Positions 49,460-58,840 of a DNA stretch of 64,000 bases are shown here, in pieces; within the stretch, counting starts at the first letter, position 1, and each line of letters opens with the position of its first letter. The notes under the pieces were generated by a model. That model saw only the letters and a list, made by a program, of their open reading frames with translations, was not told the DNA's origin and did not search any database. Location of the stretch: the NCBI GenBank assembly GCA_038260305.1, contig JBBSNY010000004.1:124001-188000 (forward strand), written 5' to 3'. A program made the translations under genes and the position numbers. The stretch comes from CADCVQ01 sp038260305 (GTDB lineage: Bacteria > Actinomycetota > Thermoleophilia > Solirubrobacterales > Solirubrobacteraceae).

Positions 49460-51613
49460 GTGAACCCCATCGGAAGGTCGCTGCTGCTGACCGCGTTGCT
49501 CGCGCTCGTGCTCCCCGCGGGCGCGCCCGCCCGCAGTGCGGGCGTCACGGGCACCCTCGTCGAGACGCACGGTGACCGGCTCAACGGGACGATCTCCGAC
49601 CGTTCCTACGAGATCGACGCCCGCGATGGTACCCGGGCGCTCTCCGACACGCAGCCGCAGGCGCTCGTCGGTCAGCGTGTGCATCTCGACGACAGCGGCC
49701 GCAGTCGCGACGGGCTGCGCGGTCGGGTTCGCGCGGTCGGCAGGCAGCGTCTCGCCGCCGCCGTCGCGCCCGGTCCGCGCTCGCTGCTCGCGATTCTGTT
49801 GACGACGCCCGACGAGCCGACGCCCTCGGCCACCGTCGACGAGGCGCGCGACGTGATCTTCACGGGGGCGGATTCCGCGAACGCGTTCTACATGCAGCAG
49901 TCCGCCAACGCGACCCGTTTCATCGGACATGTGCGCGCGGACGGAGACATCGCCGGTCCGCTGTCGATCGGCATCAAGATGGCCGGCTGCGACACCGACG
50001 CGCTGGCGGACGCGGCCGACCAGGCGGCACAGGCAGCGGGCTGGGCGGTCGATTCCTACGACCATGTCGCGTACCTCATGCCGCACAGCTATGACTGCGA
50101 CTTCGGCGGGCTCGGCCTGCTCCCCGGCCGCCGCCTGTGGTCCAACGGCGAGGTCACCACGAGGGTCATCGCCCATGAGCTCGGTCACAACCTCGGCGCG
50201 CACCATGCGAACACCTACCGCTGCGAAGACGGCGACGGCAACCCGGTGTTCCTGTCTTCGTCGTGCGCGACCGACGAGTACGGCGACTCATTCGACGCCA
50301 TGGGACTGACGCCGCGTCTGATGTCGAGCTGGCATCGCGCCCAGATCGGCGAGCTGCCCTCCGGGCAGACGCTCAGCCTGCGCCAGTCGCAGACCGTGAC
50401 GCTCGTCTCGTCCGACGACTTCTCGGCCGCCGGCACGCGGCTGCTGCTCATCCCGCTCAAGGAGCCGCGCGTCCGCGTGACGCAATGGCTCGCCGTCGAG
50501 CGCCGCTCGGAGCTGGGGCCGTTCGATCTGTGGGGGACCGCCAGCCCGGTCGCGTCCGGCCTGTCGGTCCGCCGCGTTCCCGCGTTGGACGTCTCCGACC
50601 GGACCCAGCTACTCGACGCGACGCCCACCACGAACTCATTCGACGATGCCCCGCTGCAGCCCGGGCTCGTCGCGAGCGACCCCGCCCATGGCATCGCGAT
50701 CCGCCTCGACTCGATCGCCGGGACGAGCGCGAGCGTCGCCGTGACGATGCCCACGCTCGTCGACGACGTGCCACCGTCGGCGCCGACGAACGTGGCGGCA
50801 TCGGGGAACACGAACGCCGTCAAGCTGCGCTGGGACGCGGCCGACGACGACGAGGCGATCGGCCAGTACGAGGTCCAGCGCGGCGGTGTGACGATCGGCT
50901 CGACGACCGCGCTGACGTTCGACGACGCGCGCGTCGACGCGCTGACGACCGCGACCTACACCGTGACGGCCGTCGACACGAGCTCGAACCGGACGGTCTC
51001 GAGCCCGGTTACGATCACGCTGGCCGACGTGACCGTGCCGAGCGCCGTGCCGGGCGTGTCGGCCACTGTCGGCGGCGAGACCGTGCGGGTCGGGTGGTCG
51101 CCGGCGCAGGACAACCGTGCGGTCGCGCGCTACCGGGTGCTGCGCGACGGCGCCACGATCGCGACCGTGACGGATCTGAGCCATTCCGAGCAGCCGGCTC
51201 CGGGTCGCCACGTCTACGCGGTCCGCGCAATCGACACGTCCGATAACGTCGGTCCGCAGACGGACGCCGCTCCCGTGACGGTGGCGGCGCCGACACCACC
51301 GCCGCCACCGCCGGGCACGTCGTCCGGATCGCCCGGATCGTCGCCTGGGTCGTCGGGCTCGTCGTCGGGCAGGCGCCCGCAGATCCGGCTCGTCTCGCGG
51401 ACGCGCCGGGGCCGGATCGTGACGCTGCGCTTTTCCGCCGCCGGCGCGAGGACGATGTCGGCATTCCGCGGCACGCGTCGCGTCGCGCGCGCGTCAGCAT
51501 CCCGGTTGACGGTTCGACTGAAGATCCCCCGTGGCGTGAAGCGGCCACGGGTCAAGGTGGTGGCGACCTCGAGCGCCGGGAGCGCGACCCGCTTCTACGT
51601 GCTCGCGCGGTGA
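49460..51613 (+). CDS. Secreted zinc metalloprotease (M11 gametolysin-like) with two fibronectin type III domains
   Basis: A protein of about 717 residues: signal peptide (LLLTALLALVLPAGAPARS), a prodomain-like region, and a metalloprotease domain with the metzincin motif HELGHNLGAHH near residue 245 plus a downstream Met (YGDSFDAMGLTP) that may be the Met-turn. After about residue 430 come two FN3 domains (PPSAPTNVAASGNTNAVKLR and VPSAVPGVSATVGGETVRVG), a Pro/Ser/Gly linker and a basic C-terminal beta domain. The GTG at 49460 is preferred over a TTG at 49436. It lies 27 bp after the kinase gene and may belong to its regulon. Confidence 0.87.
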   Translation: MNPIGRSLLLTALLALVLPAGAPARSAGVTGTLVETHGDRLNGTISDRSYEIDARDGTRALSDTQPQALVGQRVHLDDSGRSRDGLRGRVRAVGRQRLAAAVAPGPRSLLAILLTTPDEPTPSATVDEARDVIFTGADSANAFYMQQSANATRFIGHVRADGDIAGPLSIGIKMAGCDTDALADAADQAAQAAGWAVDSYDHVAYLMPHSYDCDFGGLGLLPGRRLWSNGEVTTRVIAHELGHNLGAHHANTYRCEDGDGNPVFLSSSCATDEYGDSFDAMGLTPRLMSSWHRAQIGELPSGQTLSLRQSQTVTLVSSDDFSAAGTRLLLIPLKEPRVRVTQWLAVERRSELGPFDLWGTASPVASGLSVRRVPALDVSDRTQLLDATPTTNSFDDAPLQPGLVASDPAHGIAIRLDSIAGTSASVAVTMPTLVDDVPPSAPTNVAASGNTNAVKLRWDAADDDEAIGQYEVQRGGVTIGSTTALTFDDARVDALTTATYTVTAVDTSSNRTVSSPVTITLADVTVPSAVPGVSATVGGETVRVGWSPAQDNRAVARYRVLRDGATIATVTDLSHSEQPAPGRHVYAVRAIDTSDNVGPQTDAAPVTVAAPTPPPPPPGTSSGSPGSSPGSSGSSSGRRPQIRLVSRTRRGRIVTLRFSAAGARTMSAFRGTRRVARASASRLTVRLKIPRGVKRPRVKVVATSSAGSATRFYVLAR

Positions 51614-51697
51614 CGGCCGTCGCACGCCGATCCCGGCCGCTTTCCCCGCCCTGACCGGGCGGTCGGCTCGGCAGCGCCTACGCGGGGGCGCCGACCA

Positions 51698-51840
51698 GGG
51701 TTGCGGCGCTGCGCGGAACCCGTCCAAGGCGTCGATCGTCTGGACCGCCTTGACCACTTTGCCGTCGCGGATCGTGAACAGGAATACGCCACACCGGTGG
51801 CCGAGGACCGTGCCGTCGAGATCCTGCGCCTCCTGGCTCG
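51698..51840 (-). pseudogene. C-terminal remnant of a SnoaL/NTF2-like protein
   Basis: The reverse strand encodes GTVLGHRCGVFLFTIRDGKV followed by VKAVQTIDALDGFRAA, which fits the last two strands of SnoaL-like domains (RVRDGKIVEEWxYxDxLGF). Upstream residues on the same frame do not look like the rest of the fold, and the frame runs on into the metalloprotease gene without a nearby stop. It abuts a toxin fragment on the other strand. Confidence 0.5.
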
Positions 51841-51985
51841 GCGCGGGCATCGCGCCCCTTCGATCCCGGATCTCATCATCGCCGCTACTGCGGAGAGCGC
51901 CGGGCTTGTCGTCCTGCACGACCACGAGGACCTCGACCTCATCGCGCAGATGACGGGTCAACCTGTTCAGCGCCTCACCTCGTGA
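51785..51985 (+). pseudogene. C-terminal remnant of a VapC PIN-domain toxin
   Basis: TPVAEDRAVEILRLLARRGH, then RAPSIPDLIIAATAESAGLV and VLHDHEDLDLIAQMTGQPVQ, match the second half of actinobacterial VapC proteins, including the acidic positions in PDLIIAATAE and the HxxDxDLIA segment, and end at a proper stop codon. The first half, with the N-terminal Asp, and the vapB partner are missing, so it cannot be a functional toxin. Confidence 0.75.
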
Positions 51986-52089
51986 GCACACCCACTCAGC
52001 AAGGCGCACTCCGCTGGGTGTAGGCGTCTCGGCGAAGAGCATCCCCCGGGCGGATGTGCCGCGTGGGCGCGCCGCGCAGGATGCGGCAC

Positions 52090-54144
52090 ATGCTTACCTC
52101 ACTCCTTGCGGCCCACCCGCGCCGCACACTGTTGCTCGTGCTGTTGTTCGTCGTCGTCGCCGGTGTCCTCGGCGGTCCTGTCACCGGCGCATTGAAGAGC
52201 TCGGGGGGATTCGTCGCTCCGGGCGCCGACTCCGAAGTCGCCGTGAACCGCGTCGAGGCCGCCACGGGCCGCGAGCCGGACGCGGGCCTCGTGCTGCTCG
52301 TCGATTCCCCGACCCAGGCGCGCCTGGACGCGGTCGCGAGGCAGGTCCAGCGCATCCCGGGCGTCGCGAGCACCGACGCCGGCGGACGCGCCGGCGACCG
52401 CGGACTCGTGACGGCCGTGCTGCGCGCCGATGCCGACGACGACGCGGTCGCCGGCGACGCGCGGGACGCGTTCGCGGGGCGGCGTGACGTGACGGTCGGC
52501 GGCTCCGCCGTGGCGAGCAGGCAGATCGGCGAGACGGTCGGCGCCGACCTCGGCCGCGCGGAGCTGTTCGCGTTCCCGTTCCTGCTCGTGCTGTCGCTGC
52601 TCTTCTTCCGCGGCCGCGCGACCCTGATGCCGCTGGTCGTCGGGATGACGACGGTCCTCGGCACGTTCCTCGTCCTCGCCGGGGTCAACCAGGTCTACGG
52701 CCTCAGCGTCTTCGCGCTCAATCTCGTGATCGGCCTTGGGCTCGGGCTGGCGATCGACTACACGCTCTTCCTCGTCACCCGCTACCGCGAGGAGCTCGCC
52801 AAGCGTGGGGCGACGCCGGCTGCGATCGTCGCCACGATGGCGACCGCCGGGCGCACCGTCGCCTTCTCCGCGGCGACCGTCGCGGGCGCGCTGATCACGC
52901 TCGCCGTCTTCCCGCAGGGCTTCCTGAAGTCGATGGGCATCGCCGGAGCGACCGTCGCGGTGGTCGCGGCGGTCGCCGCGCTCGTGATCTCGCCCGCGCT
53001 GTTCGCGCTGTGGGGCGCGAAGCTCGCCCGCCGCGGCGGCGTCGCCCCCGACGCCGCGTCGGATCGCTGGCAGCGGATCGCGCACGCGGTGATGCGCCGG
53101 CCGGGCACGATCGCGCTCGTGACCGCGGGCGCGATGCTGGCGATCGCGGCACCGGCGCTGACCACGACGTGGTCGTCGATCGATGGATCGGTGATCCCGA
53201 AGGGCGACAGCGCCCGCACGGTCTCGGACGCGCTCGCTCCGGGCGCTGCGGGCAAGTCGCCCGTCCTGATGGCGATCGCGGCCCCGCGGTCCGCGGCGAC
53301 CGAGGTCGCCGCGTACGCCGCCCGCGTCGGCGCCGTCGACGGGGTGTTGCGCACGGCCGCGCCGCGCTACCTCGGCGAGAACACGTGGCAGATCGGCGTG
53401 ATCGCGACGGGCGATCCGTCGGGCGCGGTCGCCCAGCGCGTCGTCGCCGACGTCCGCGGGCTGCCCGCACCGTTCGACGTCCGCGTGGGCGGCGGCGCCG
53501 CCGAGTTCGTCGACCAGCAGGCGGCGATCGGCTCGCGGCTGCTGCCGGCGCTCGTGCTGCTGGTTGGCCTGACGCTGCTCGTGCTGTGGGCGATGACGGG
53601 CTCGGTCGTGCTGCCCGTCAAGGCGGTCGCGATGAATGCGCTGACCGTTGCCGCCGCGCTGTCGCCGCTCGTGCTCATCTACCAGGGCGGTCACCTGACC
53701 GGGCTGCTCGGATACACCCCCAACGGCGGCGTCGAGCCGAGCGACTTCCTCGTCACGGCCGCGATCGTGTTCGCGCTGTCGACCGACTACGGAGTGTTCC
53801 TGCTGGGCCGGATCAAGGAGGCGCGCGACTCGGGGCTCGACGACCGCGAGGCCGTCGCCAGCGGGGTCGCGCGCACGGGGCGGGTCGTCACGGCCGCGGC
53901 GATCCTGCTCGCCGTCGCGATCGGCGCATTCAGCACGAGCTCGATCTCCTTCATCCAGCAGATCGGTGTCGCCACGGCGACCGGCGTGCTGATCGACGCG
54001 TTCGTCGTGCGCACGCTGCTCGTCCCGTCGCTGATGGCGCTGCTCGGGCGCTGGAACTGGTGGTCGCCGCACGTCCTGCGCCGCGTGCACGACCGCCTGC
54101 CGGCCGTCGAGCGCGGGCTGGCGGTGGACGCGCGCGTACGATGA
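52090..54144 (+). CDS. MMPL/RND-family membrane transporter
   Basis: A protein of about 684 residues with the MmpL layout: TM1 (LLVLLFVVVAGVLGGPVTG), a porter-like domain, five TMs containing GLGLGLAIDYTLFLVTRYRE (with the Asp-Tyr pair of the proton relay), a second external domain, and five more TMs with FALSTDYGVFLLGRIKEARD. It exports lipids or drugs by proton motive force; mycobacterial relatives move envelope lipids. ATGs at 52054, 52081 and 52090 are in frame. Its stop overlaps the kinase start, so it is regulated together with that system. Confidence 0.92.
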   Translation: MLTSLLAAHPRRTLLLVLLFVVVAGVLGGPVTGALKSSGGFVAPGADSEVAVNRVEAATGREPDAGLVLLVDSPTQARLDAVARQVQRIPGVASTDAGGRAGDRGLVTAVLRADADDDAVAGDARDAFAGRRDVTVGGSAVASRQIGETVGADLGRAELFAFPFLLVLSLLFFRGRATLMPLVVGMTTVLGTFLVLAGVNQVYGLSVFALNLVIGLGLGLAIDYTLFLVTRYREELAKRGATPAAIVATMATAGRTVAFSAATVAGALITLAVFPQGFLKSMGIAGATVAVVAAVAALVISPALFALWGAKLARRGGVAPDAASDRWQRIAHAVMRRPGTIALVTAGAMLAIAAPALTTTWSSIDGSVIPKGDSARTVSDALAPGAAGKSPVLMAIAAPRSAATEVAAYAARVGAVDGVLRTAAPRYLGENTWQIGVIATGDPSGAVAQRVVADVRGLPAPFDVRVGGGAAEFVDQQAAIGSRLLPALVLLVGLTLLVLWAMTGSVVLPVKAVAMNALTVAAALSPLVLIYQGGHLTGLLGYTPNGGVEPSDFLVTAAIVFALSTDYGVFLLGRIKEARDSGLDDREAVASGVARTGRVVTAAAILLAVAIGAFSTSSISFIQQIGVATATGVLIDAFVVRTLLVPSLMALLGRWNWWSPHVLRRVHDRLPAVERGLAVDARVR

Positions 54145-55286
54145 ACGGTGCCGTGGTCGCTCGTCTCATTCGCAACGCCACCGTCGCGACCTGGTGGCCG
54201 GTTGTCGTCCTCCCGCCGCTCTTGGTGCTCGACGCGGCGCTGACGAGCGACGGCCCGCGCGTAACAGTGCTCGGCGCGCTGGCGGCGGTCGTCGGCTGCC
54301 TGCCGCTGGTCCTGCGGCGCCGGCTGCGCTTCGCGCTGCTGGCGCCGCTGCTGACCGCCGGGATCGTGCTGACGCTGTGGCGCCTGGAGCCGGGCGACGC
54401 GGTCGTGCTGATTCCGATGGTGGCGCTCGTCGAGCTCGCCGCACGGGGTGAACGGCGACGCACGATGTGGATCGGCCTGTCCGTGGTCCCGTGCGTCGTC
54501 GTGAGCGTCCTGCCGTTCGCCGACGACACCGGCGAGCTGTTCAGCATCGTGGCCCGCAACGTCGCGTTCTGCCTGCTGGCGCTCGCCGTCGGCGACGTGA
54601 TCCGTTCGCGCCGCGAGGCGCTCGAGCGGCTGCTGGCGGTGCGCGACGAGGAGGCCTTGCGGCGGCTCGGCGAGGAGCGCCTGCGGATCGCGCGCGACGT
54701 CCACGACGTCGTCGCGCACGCGTTGGTGGCGATCAACGTGCAGGCCGGCGTGGCGGCGCATCTGCTCGACCGCGACCCGCAGCAGGCGCACGGCGCCCTA
54801 CGCGAGATCAAGGCCGCGAGCGGCGAGGCGCTGGCCGACCTGCGCGCCGCCCTCGGCGTCCTGCGCGCGGGCGATGACGGTGCGCCCGTCGGTCCCACAA
54901 CCGGCCTGCGCGACCTTGACGAGCTCGCGTCCGGCCTGCGCGCGGCGGGCGTTCGAGTCGAGCTCGACGTGGCCGATGTCGCCGACGTTCCCGCCGCGGT
55001 GCAGGCGGCGGGCTACCGGATCGTCCAGGAGGCGCTGACGAATGTGTTGCGCCACGCGGACGCGAGCGCGGCGCGGGTGAGCGTCGCGTGTGAGGGCTCG
55101 GCCCTGCACGTGGAGGTCGTCGACGACGGCGTCGGTGCCGGCGCGCACGGGCCGGGCGGCTCGGGCAACGGCGTCCGCGGGATGCGTGAGCGCGCCACGG
55201 CGCTGAGCGGCACTCTGGAGTCCGGTCCCGCCGAGGACGGCGGCTGGCGCGTACTCGCCCGCCTCCCCACGGGGGTGGCCGCGTGA
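54141..55286 (+). CDS. NarL-type sensor histidine kinase (HisKA_3)
   Basis: A 381-residue kinase with about five N-terminal membrane segments, a short coiled linker (RSRREALERLLAVRDEEALR), the HisKA_3 motif ERLRIARDVHDVVAHALVAI with the phospho-His in HDVVAH, and an HATPase domain (YRIVQEALTNVLRHADA, VVDDGVGAG and GNGVRGMRERATAL). It begins at the ATGA overlapping the MMPL stop and ends at the GTGA overlapping its regulator, making a three-gene coupled operon. Confidence 0.93.
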   Translation: MNGAVVARLIRNATVATWWPVVVLPPLLVLDAALTSDGPRVTVLGALAAVVGCLPLVLRRRLRFALLAPLLTAGIVLTLWRLEPGDAVVLIPMVALVELAARGERRRTMWIGLSVVPCVVVSVLPFADDTGELFSIVARNVAFCLLALAVGDVIRSRREALERLLAVRDEEALRRLGEERLRIARDVHDVVAHALVAINVQAGVAAHLLDRDPQQAHGALREIKAASGEALADLRAALGVLRAGDDGAPVGPTTGLRDLDELASGLRAAGVRVELDVADVADVPAAVQAAGYRIVQEALTNVLRHADASAARVSVACEGSALHVEVVDDGVGAGAHGPGGSGNGVRGMRERATALSGTLESGPAEDGGWRVLARLPTGVAA

Positions 55287-55957
55287 TCACGGTCGCACTC
55301 GCCGACGACCAGGCGCTCGTGCGCGCCGGATTCCGGGCGCTGCTCGATGCCGAGACGGACATCGCCGTCGTCGCCGAGGCGGCCGACGGCGAACAGGCTG
55401 TCGAGCTCGTCCGCAGCCACCGGCCCGATGTCGTCCTGATGGACGTCCGGATGCCGGGTACGGACGGGCTGCGAGCGACGGCTCGGATCAGCGCCGACCC
55501 GACCCTCACGCGTACGCGGGTGATCGTGCTGACGACGTTCGAGCTCGATGAGTACGTGTTCGGCGCGCTGCGCGCGGGCGCGGCCGGCTTCCTGCTCAAG
55601 GACATCGAGCCCGCCGACCTCGTCGATGCGGTGCGGATCGTCGCCGCCGGCGACGCGCTGCTCGCGCCGCGCCACACGCGGCGGTTGATCGAGGCGTTCG
55701 TGCAGCAGTCCGGCGTGGTGCCGGGCGCCGGCGAGGACGACACGCGCCTCCAGGAGCTGACCGCACGCGAGCGCGAGGTGCTGACCCTCGTCGGACAGGG
55801 CCTCTCGAACGCCGAGATCGCCGAGCGGCTCGTGCTGTCGCCGCTGACCGCCAAGACGCACGTCGCGCGCCTGTTCATGAAGCTCGCCGCGCGCGACCGC
55901 GCCCAGCTCGTCGTGCTCGCCTACGAGACCGGGCTCGTCATCGCGGGCCGCGCCTGA
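55283..55957 (+). CDS. NarL/FixJ-family response regulator
   Basis: A 224-residue regulator: receiver (ITVALADDQALVRAGFRALL), phospho-Asp region DVVLMDVRMPGTDG, the Thr switch VIVLTTFELDEYVFGAL, Lys in GFLLKDIEP, and a LuxR-type helix-turn-helix (LTAREREVLTLVGQGLSNAE, then IAERLVLSPLTAKTHV). It is coupled to the upstream kinase and probably controls the MMPL operon or the ABC genes that follow. Confidence 0.94.
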   Translation: MITVALADDQALVRAGFRALLDAETDIAVVAEAADGEQAVELVRSHRPDVVLMDVRMPGTDGLRATARISADPTLTRTRVIVLTTFELDEYVFGALRAGAAGFLLKDIEPADLVDAVRIVAAGDALLAPRHTRRLIEAFVQQSGVVPGAGEDDTRLQELTAREREVLTLVGQGLSNAEIAERLVLSPLTAKTHVARLFMKLAARDRAQLVVLAYETGLVIAGRA

Positions 55958-56057
55958 ACGTGCCATCGCCGCGCGCTGCCGGTTGGACGATGTTCTGGCG
56001 AGTGCCCTGGAACTCGGCAGCGACCGTTGCGGTTGACGCGTCGACGGCCGTTGCGGC

Positions 56058-56089
56058 GTGCGACCTGCGGAGGATCGTTGTGCGACCTG
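56058..56089 (+). repeat. Direct repeat GTGCGACCTG, 22-bp period, before the ABC genes
   Basis: GTGCGACCTG occurs at 56058-56067 and again at 56080-56089, exactly two helical turns apart, 65 bases before the ABC ATPase start. It may be a regulator site. The rest of the 196-bp gap shows no gene. Confidence 0.4.
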
Positions 56090-56153
56090 ACGGCTATCGC
56101 GGCTCGTCGAAGTCCATCCCTGCGGGCCATCGCGGTCGCGGCCCGCCGCCGCC

Positions 56154-57113
56154 ATGATCAATCGCATGATCGAAATCGAACACGTGACCAAGCGCTACGG
56201 GGACAAGCTCGCGGTCGACGACGTCAGCTTCGTCGTCCGTCCCGGGATCGTCACCGGCTTCCTCGGCCCCAACGGCGCCGGCAAGTCGACCACGATGCGG
56301 ATGATCCTCGGCCTCGACGCGCCGACCAGCGGCTGCGCAAGGGTCAACGGCCGCGACTATCGAGATCTCGAGGCACCGATGCACGAGGTCGGCGCGTTGC
56401 TTGAGGCACGCGCGATCCACACCGGCCGCTCGGCGTATCACCACCTACTGGCGATGGCCCAGACGCACGGCATCGGCCGCGCGCGCGTCGACGAGGTGAT
56501 CGAGCTCGTCGGCCTCGGCAGCGTCGCGCGCAAGCGCGTCGGCGGCTTCTCCATGGGCATGGGGCAGCGGCTTGGCATCGCCTCGGCGCTGCTCGGCGAT
56601 CCGCACACGATCATCCTCGACGAGCCAGCCAACGGGCTTGATCCCGAGGGCATTCTCTGGATCCGCACGCTGCTCAAGCAGCTCGCATCCGAGGGGCGTA
56701 CCGTCTTCCTGTCGTCGCACCTCATGAGCGAGATGGCGATGACCGCCGAGCACCTCGTGATCGTTGGGCGCGGCCGCGTGATCGCCGACACGACGGTCGG
56801 CGACGTCGTCGCCGCGGCGTCCGCGAACGCCGCGGTGCTGGTGCGATCGCCGCAGGCGCTCGCGTTGCGCGAAGCGTTGGTCGCCGAGGGCGCGTCGATC
56901 AGCAGCCAGGAGCGCGACACGCTGGAGGTCCGCGGCCTGGCGGCCCAGCGCATCGGCGAGATCGCCGCGGCGCGGCAGGTCGTCCTGCACGCACTGACGC
57001 CGCAGCTCGCTTCGCTTGAGGACGCCTACATGCGACTCACGCAGGACGCGGTCGAGTACCGCACGAACGCCCCCGCGGCCACGGCCGCCGTCCCGGTGGA
57101 GCTGGCCGCATGA
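56154..57113 (+). CDS. ABC transporter ATPase (DrrA/bacitracin-exporter-like)
   Basis: A 319-residue ATPase. Walker A is GFLGPNGAGKSTTMRMILGL, the signature is GGFSMGMGQRLGIASALL, Walker B is TIILDEPANGLDPEGILWIR, and the switch His is in TVFLSSHLMSEMAMTAEHL. About 90 further C-terminal residues match the extra domain of two-component drug or lipid exporters. An ATG at 56166 is an alternative start. It ends in an ATGA overlap with the permease gene. Confidence 0.93.
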   Translation: MINRMIEIEHVTKRYGDKLAVDDVSFVVRPGIVTGFLGPNGAGKSTTMRMILGLDAPTSGCARVNGRDYRDLEAPMHEVGALLEARAIHTGRSAYHHLLAMAQTHGIGRARVDEVIELVGLGSVARKRVGGFSMGMGQRLGIASALLGDPHTIILDEPANGLDPEGILWIRTLLKQLASEGRTVFLSSHLMSEMAMTAEHLVIVGRGRVIADTTVGDVVAAASANAAVLVRSPQALALREALVAEGASISSQERDTLEVRGLAAQRIGEIAAARQVVLHALTPQLASLEDAYMRLTQDAVEYRTNAPAATAAVPVELAA

Positions 57114-57931
57114 GTACGACGACCGTCGCACCCCTGATCTCTCAGCGCGGTCGCGTCACGCAGGGCCACGTCCTGCGTTCGGAGTGGACGAAGCTGTGGT
57201 CGCTGCGCTCGACGCGCTGGTCGCTGCTCGCCGCCGTCGTCGCGATGATTGCGCTCGGCGTCGGAATCTCGTCCGTGCAGATGAGCCGCTGGAGCAGCTT
57301 CAGTTCGCACGACCGCTCGATCTATGACTCGATCGACACGGGCGTCGGCGGCTATCACCTCGCGCAGTTGGCGATCGGCATCCTTGGTGTGCTCGTGATC
57401 AGCGGCGAGTACTCGACCGGCATGATCCGTTCGAGCTTCATGGCCGTCCCGCGACGGCTGCCGGTGCTGGCCGCGAAGCTCGGCGTATACGCCGCCGTGA
57501 CATTCGTGTTGATGCTCGTCGCGACGTTCATCTCGTTCTTCGCCGTGCAGGCGATCGTCGCCGGCCATCACGTCGATCACGCGCTCGGCGACCCGCATGC
57601 GCTGCGAGCCATCGTCGGCACGGCGCTGTTCTTGACCGTGCTCGGGGCGCTCGGCGTCGGCCTCGGCGCGCTGCTGCGCAACACCGCCGGCGGCATCGCC
57701 GCGTTCGTCGGTCTGCTGTTCGTGCTTCCCGGCGTGACCGCTTTGCTGCCGGCGAGCACGGCCGATGCGATCGGCCCCTACCTGCCGCTGAACGCCGGCT
57801 TCACGGTCACGACGAGCACGTTCGAGAACGCCCATCACCTGTCGCCGTGGGGCGGGTTCGCGGTCTTCTGCGGCTACACCGCGCTCGTGATCCTCGCCGC
57901 GGCGGTGCAGCTGGCGCGGCGCGACGCCTGA
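57110..57931 (+). CDS. ABC-2 type transporter permease
   Basis: A 273-residue permease with six membrane segments. The N-terminal RSEWTKLWSLRSTRWSLLAA is typical of actinobacterial ABC-2 permeases, and VISGEYSTGMIRSSFMAVPR is the conserved loop after TM2. With the preceding ATPase it should export an antibiotic or lipid. It is followed 19 bp later by the remains of a NarL-type kinase gene. Confidence 0.9.
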   Translation: MSTTTVAPLISQRGRVTQGHVLRSEWTKLWSLRSTRWSLLAAVVAMIALGVGISSVQMSRWSSFSSHDRSIYDSIDTGVGGYHLAQLAIGILGVLVISGEYSTGMIRSSFMAVPRRLPVLAAKLGVYAAVTFVLMLVATFISFFAVQAIVAGHHVDHALGDPHALRAIVGTALFLTVLGALGVGLGALLRNTAGGIAAFVGLLFVLPGVTALLPASTADAIGPYLPLNAGFTVTTSTFENAHHLSPWGGFAVFCGYTALVILAAAVQLARRDA

Positions 57932-57950
57932 CGACGTTACGGTGCGGCCG

Positions 57951-58840
57951 ATGGCCTTGGTGACGTGTGTGAGCCGGCGCGGGGCGCCCATCGAGCGGCT
58001 GGCGGCGCTGCAGCGTCGCCGGCCGCTGCTCGGCGACGTGGCGCCGGTAGCGCTGTTGCTCGCGCTCGCATTCGCTGCCGCCGGCCACGACATGCCGGCG
58101 ACCTTGGCACGAGCGCGCGCAACCGCCGCGCGCTCGTCGCCCCCCTGCACGAGCGCGCCGAGCGCCTCGAGCGCGAGCGAGATCAGGAGGGCCGCCTCGC
58201 CGCGGCCGCCGAGCGCGCCCGGATCGCGCGCGAGATGCACGACATCGTCGCCCACAACGTCTCGGTCATGATCGCGCTCGCCGACGGGGCGAGCTACGCC
58301 ATCGCCGACGAGCCAGAGCGCGCAGCGCACGCGATGCGAACCGCCTCGCGTACCGGCCGCCAGGCGCTGACGGAGATGCGCCGCCTGCTGGGCGTGCTGC
58401 GCGACGAGGACGGCGAGTCACGGCTGACGCCGCAGCCGGGCCTCGCCCAGCTCGACGAGTTGGTCGATGACGTGCGCACCGCCGGGCTGCCGGTCAGCTA
58501 CGACATCAGCGGCGACCCCGGCATGTGGGTGCCGGCCGGCCTGCAGCTCGCGGTCTTTCGCATCGCACAGGAAGCCCTCACCAACACGCTGAAGCACGCC
58601 GGTCCGGGCGCTACGGCGCGGCTTGCGATCCGCTACGCCGCAGACGCCCTCGAGGTCGAGGTGATCGACACCGGCAGCGCTCGGGCGGCGGCGCGCGCGA
58701 ACGTCAGCGGCGCCGGGCTGCGGGGCATGCGCGAGCGCGCCGCGGTGTACGACGGGCGCCTCGACGCGGGTCCCGGCGACGACGGCGGCTGGCGGGTGCG
58801 CCTCGTCGTGCCGGTCGCGCAGGGTCCGGTGCCGGCATGA
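57951..58840 (+). pseudogene. NarL-type histidine kinase, N-terminal part deleted and frameshifted
   Basis: The first part, from ATG 57951, encodes a normal kinase start and one TM (RRRPLLGDVAPVALLLALAF) but ends in another frame. The kinase core is in the next frame from about 58110: NRRALVAPLHERAERLERER, AEREMHDIVAHN-type H-box (IAREMHDIVAHNVSVMIAL), and an HATPase domain to 58840. The junction near 58085-58115 lacks the three or more TMs expected between these parts and shifts the frame. No credible start lies ahead of the core frame. The regulator gene follows with an ATGA overlap and is intact. Confidence 0.75.

Noticed and set aside
52099..54090. Minus-strand frame opposite the MMPL gene
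   Set aside because: Composition is Arg/Asp/His-rich antisense; the plus strand carries clear MmpL motifs.
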